Below are positions 5,982 through 7,437 of a stretch of DNA of 7,437 nt, piece by piece. The stretch's first letter is position 1, and every line of letters starts with the position of its first letter. Position numbers and translations under genes: made by a program. The notes under the pieces are model-generated. The model did not search any database. It worked only from the letters and a program-made list of their open reading frames with translations, and was not told the origin of the DNA. The DNA comes from Acidimicrobiaceae bacterium (GTDB taxonomy: Bacteria; Actinomycetota; Acidimicrobiia; Acidimicrobiales; Ilumatobacteraceae), in NCBI GenBank assembly GCA_006515795.1, contig VFMC01000009.1, forward strand, positions 1 to 7,437, given 5' to 3'.

Positions 5982-6776
5982 TCAGGTGACGTGACCCCAC
6001 TCACGGAGCACCTCCACGATCCGTTCAGCACCGGCCCGTGGTGTCAGCTCGACGTGCTCACCGTGTGCGGAATGGCCGACGGCGTCGGTGAGCAGCCGCA
6101 GCCGCCCGAGCACATCGTCGCCGGCCGGTGCAGGCAGGGTGCGGGCCCGCGGTCGGAATGGTGTGACCACGGCCGGCGGAGCGAAGTGGTGCGGCGGCGA
6201 TGCGATCCGATGCTCGATCGCCGCAGCCGTACTCGCCAGCGCGTCGGGGAGCGCCGCTCGCCGTAGCGAGGCGACCGAGCCCTCCACCGAGAGCACGCAC
6301 GGGAGGGGCACTTCGAGCACCTCCCGTCGTCCACCATCGAGACGGCGAACCGCCTTGATCGATTGCGCCGCCGGCGCAGGTGCCTCGACGCTGACGAGGC
6401 CGAGCGCCTGGGCGGCATGAAGGTGGTGGGCGATGAACGCAGGCACCGACCCGCTGCCACGGTCGAGGGAGTGGTCGCCGCACACCACTACGTCGGCCCC
6501 GCGGACTGCGGCGGCGAGCTCGAAGGCGATGTCGCGGCTGTCGCCATCGGGGGCGCACTCGATGTGGAGAGCTCGGCGCGCACCGCACGCGAGCGCGTCG
6601 CGCAGGATCCGGCGAACGGCCCGCGGTCCGGCCGCGACCGCCAGCACCTCGTCACCGCCGGCTGCACTCAGCAGGAGTGCCGTCTCGAGGGCGGCCTGGT
6701 CGGCGGCCGACACGCCGGAGAAGCGGTCGTCGTCGGGCCCGCCACGCGCCGTGAACTTCAGGCAGACCGCGATCAT
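5982..6776 (-). CDS. Electron transfer flavoprotein beta subunit (FixA type), mycofactocin-associated
   Basis: A 264-residue ETF beta/FixA-like protein. It opens with IAVCLKF, then has the family blocks LETALLL (30-36), GGDEVLAVAAGP (40-51), ILRDALACGARRALHI (57-72), ADVVVCGDHSLDRGSGSVPAFIAHHL (94-119) and ALGLVSVE (124-131), the last corresponding to the stretch around the nucleotide site of ETF beta. The usual D-D-D-T-G-Q motif at this site is replaced by SLDRGSGSVP, so cofactor binding may differ from standard ETF. The ATG at 6776 overlaps the FixX stop as ATGA, the classic coupled arrangement, and the frame ends with TGA at 5982-5984. ETF beta needs an alpha (FixB) partner, which is not in this window. 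From memory, divergent ETF subunits are recorded as mycofactocin-associated in some Actinobacteria; neighbouring mftE and mftF agree. Expected role: electron transfer between a dehydrogenase system and the FixC/FixX proteins. Confidence 0.86.
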   Translation of the reverse strand: MIAVCLKFTARGGPDDDRFSGVSAADQAALETALLLSAAGGDEVLAVAAGPRAVRRILRDALACGARRALHIECAPDGDSRDIAFELAAAVRGADVVVCGDHSLDRGSGSVPAFIAHHLHAAQALGLVSVEAPAPAAQSIKAVRRLDGGRREVLEVPLPCVLSVEGSVASLRRAALPDALASTAAAIEHRIASPPHHFAPPAVVTPFRPRARTLPAPAGDDVLGRLRLLTDAVGHSAHGEHVELTPRAGAERIVEVLREWGHVT

Positions 6777-7030
6777 GTGCGCCGGAAGACCACGCCGTGG
6801 CCGCCTTCCGGATAGTTCCACGTGATCGCACCTTCGCGATTGCACACCAGGTAGCAGGTGCCGCATTCGAAGCACAGTTCGTAGTTGAACACGATGCCTC
6901 CGTCGCTCGTGGGGACGAAGAGGTTGGCCGGACACACCACCACGCACTCCCGGGTGGAGCAGTCGTCGCACACCTGACTGTCGACGACGATGTGGGCGCG
7001 CTCGTGCACGTCGAACCGGACCGTGGCCAC
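6773..7030 (-). CDS. fixX: FixX-type ferredoxin-like protein
   Basis: An 85-residue iron-sulfur protein. Eight cysteines are arranged as two clusters: Cys21, 24, 29 and 33 (C-x2-C-x4-C-x3-CP) and Cys53, 56, 59 and 63 (C-x2-C-x2-C-x3-C in CFECGTCYLVC). The block FVPTSDGGIVFNYELC and the ending ITWNYPEGGHGVVFR are diagnostic for FixX, the ferredoxin-like partner of FixC in electron-transfer flavoprotein:quinone reductase systems. The start is placed at GTG 7030. The residues just upstream in the same frame (RRLER before VATVRFDV) also look FixX-like, so the natural start may have been further upstream and lost to an indel at the fixC junction. Its stop shares ATGA with the ETF beta start. It should act on the cytoplasmic face with FixC, passing electrons to quinone. 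Confidence 0.9.
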   Translation of the reverse strand: MATVRFDVHERAHIVVDSQVCDDCSTRECVVVCPANLFVPTSDGGIVFNYELCFECGTCYLVCNREGAITWNYPEGGHGVVFRRT

Positions 7031-7437
7031 CCGCTCCAGCCGTCGCGCACCAGGTCGCGGCGGCGCACGCCTGCCCGCTTGCGCTCGGCTGCCAGGATGC
7101 GGCGCAGTCCGGGCTTCGGCTGCGGGTTGTCGACGCGGAACATCCCTTCGACCACCCCCGTGATGAGCTGCGGGTACAGGTGCTGCACGCGATCGCTCAG
7201 CACCAGAGCTGGGGCGCGGCGCAGCTTGCGGTGATCGCGGAGGACGAACGTGCTCTCCAGCCTGCGCCGGTATCCGGCGAGGCCCGCGACGGACACGTCG
7301 CCGCGGTCGATCGCGTCGGCGGCGGCCTCACCCGCATAGATGCCGCTCGCCATCGCGAAGTTCACACCCTCCAGCCAGATGCCGGCGGCGAGGCACATCG
7401 CCGCGGCATCTCCGGCGACCAGCAGACCCGGCGCGAC
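7027..7437 (-). CDS. FixC-type FAD-dependent oxidoreductase, C-terminal part, stop codon missing
   Basis: Only the last 136 or so residues are in the window; the N-terminal part lies beyond the right edge. The visible start, APGLLVAGDAAAMCLAAG, is the C-terminal FAD-binding motif of geranylgeranyl-reductase/FixC-like flavoproteins, followed by WLEGVNFAMASGIYAGEAA and a helical tail ending KRAGVRRRDLVRDGW. Such proteins accept electrons from ETF and reduce quinone, with FixX as iron-sulfur partner. The expected stop near 7027-7029 is absent: the codon there is TGG, and the frame stays open to 6652 in a tail with no FixC similarity that overlaps all of fixX. A G-to-A difference would give the stop-start overlap GTGA; an indel in this region is the other option. 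The end given is therefore a biological estimate; the literal open frame ends at 6652. Confidence 0.78.

Noticed and set aside
6777..6971. N-terminal extension of the ETF beta gene to ATG 6971
   Set aside because: The extra region is the shadow of fixX; the ATGA overlap at 6773-6776 and the IAVCLKF start mark the real beginning.
6652..7026. Literal continuation of the fixC frame to the stop at 6652
   Set aside because: The residues after the expected end are low-complexity and overlap all of fixX; kept only as an anomaly, not as protein.

Overview
This is a GC-rich window (roughly two thirds G+C by eye) with densely packed genes, overlapping starts and stops, few Shine-Dalgarno sites and TAnnnT-type -10 boxes. 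That points to an actinobacterium. The mix of mycofactocin genes and a Fix-type electron-transfer set suggests an Acidimicrobiia-like lineage, but this placement is inference. No RNA gene, transposon, CRISPR array or prophage gene is visible.

Left part (1-3303): the C-terminal part of a neutral zinc metallopeptidase runs off the left edge on the + strand. Convergent to it are two overlapping minus-strand genes: a short alanine-racemase-like PLP protein, then a DUF418-like multi-membrane protein that is broken by one missing base near 903-907. The racemase-like gene is divergent from a small DUF4395 membrane protein. The 91 bp between them hold an 8-bp inverted repeat and a good candidate promoter that would make a leaderless DUF4395 mRNA.

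Right part (3230-7437): a minus-strand gene train, in transcription order a FixC-type flavoprotein dehydrogenase (only its C-terminal end lies in the window), a FixX-type ferredoxin, an ETF beta (FixA-type) subunit, a TetR regulator, the mycofactocin peptidase mftE and the mycofactocin glycosyltransferase mftF. Most junctions are 4-20 bp overlaps. MftE and MftF act on the peptide-derived redox cofactor mycofactocin (release of the modified C-terminal dipeptide; oligoglucosylation). The Fix-type proteins form a flavin/iron-sulfur electron path that could pass electrons from mycofactocin-dependent dehydrogenases to the quinone pool. mftA, mftB, mftC, mftD and the ETF alpha subunit are not in the window. 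If present they should lie beyond the right edge or elsewhere.

Three genes show base-level damage: a one-base loss in the DUF418 gene, a one-base gain (or two-base loss) in the TetR gene, and no usable stop for the FixC gene at the FixX start. Two of the three sit at short G/C runs, so consensus errors in the assembly are a serious possibility. The most interesting biology is the coupling of Fix-type electron transfer to mycofactocin maturation, followed by the 74-bp tail-to-tail coding overlap of mftF and the DUF4395 gene and the leaderless promoter with inverted repeat.
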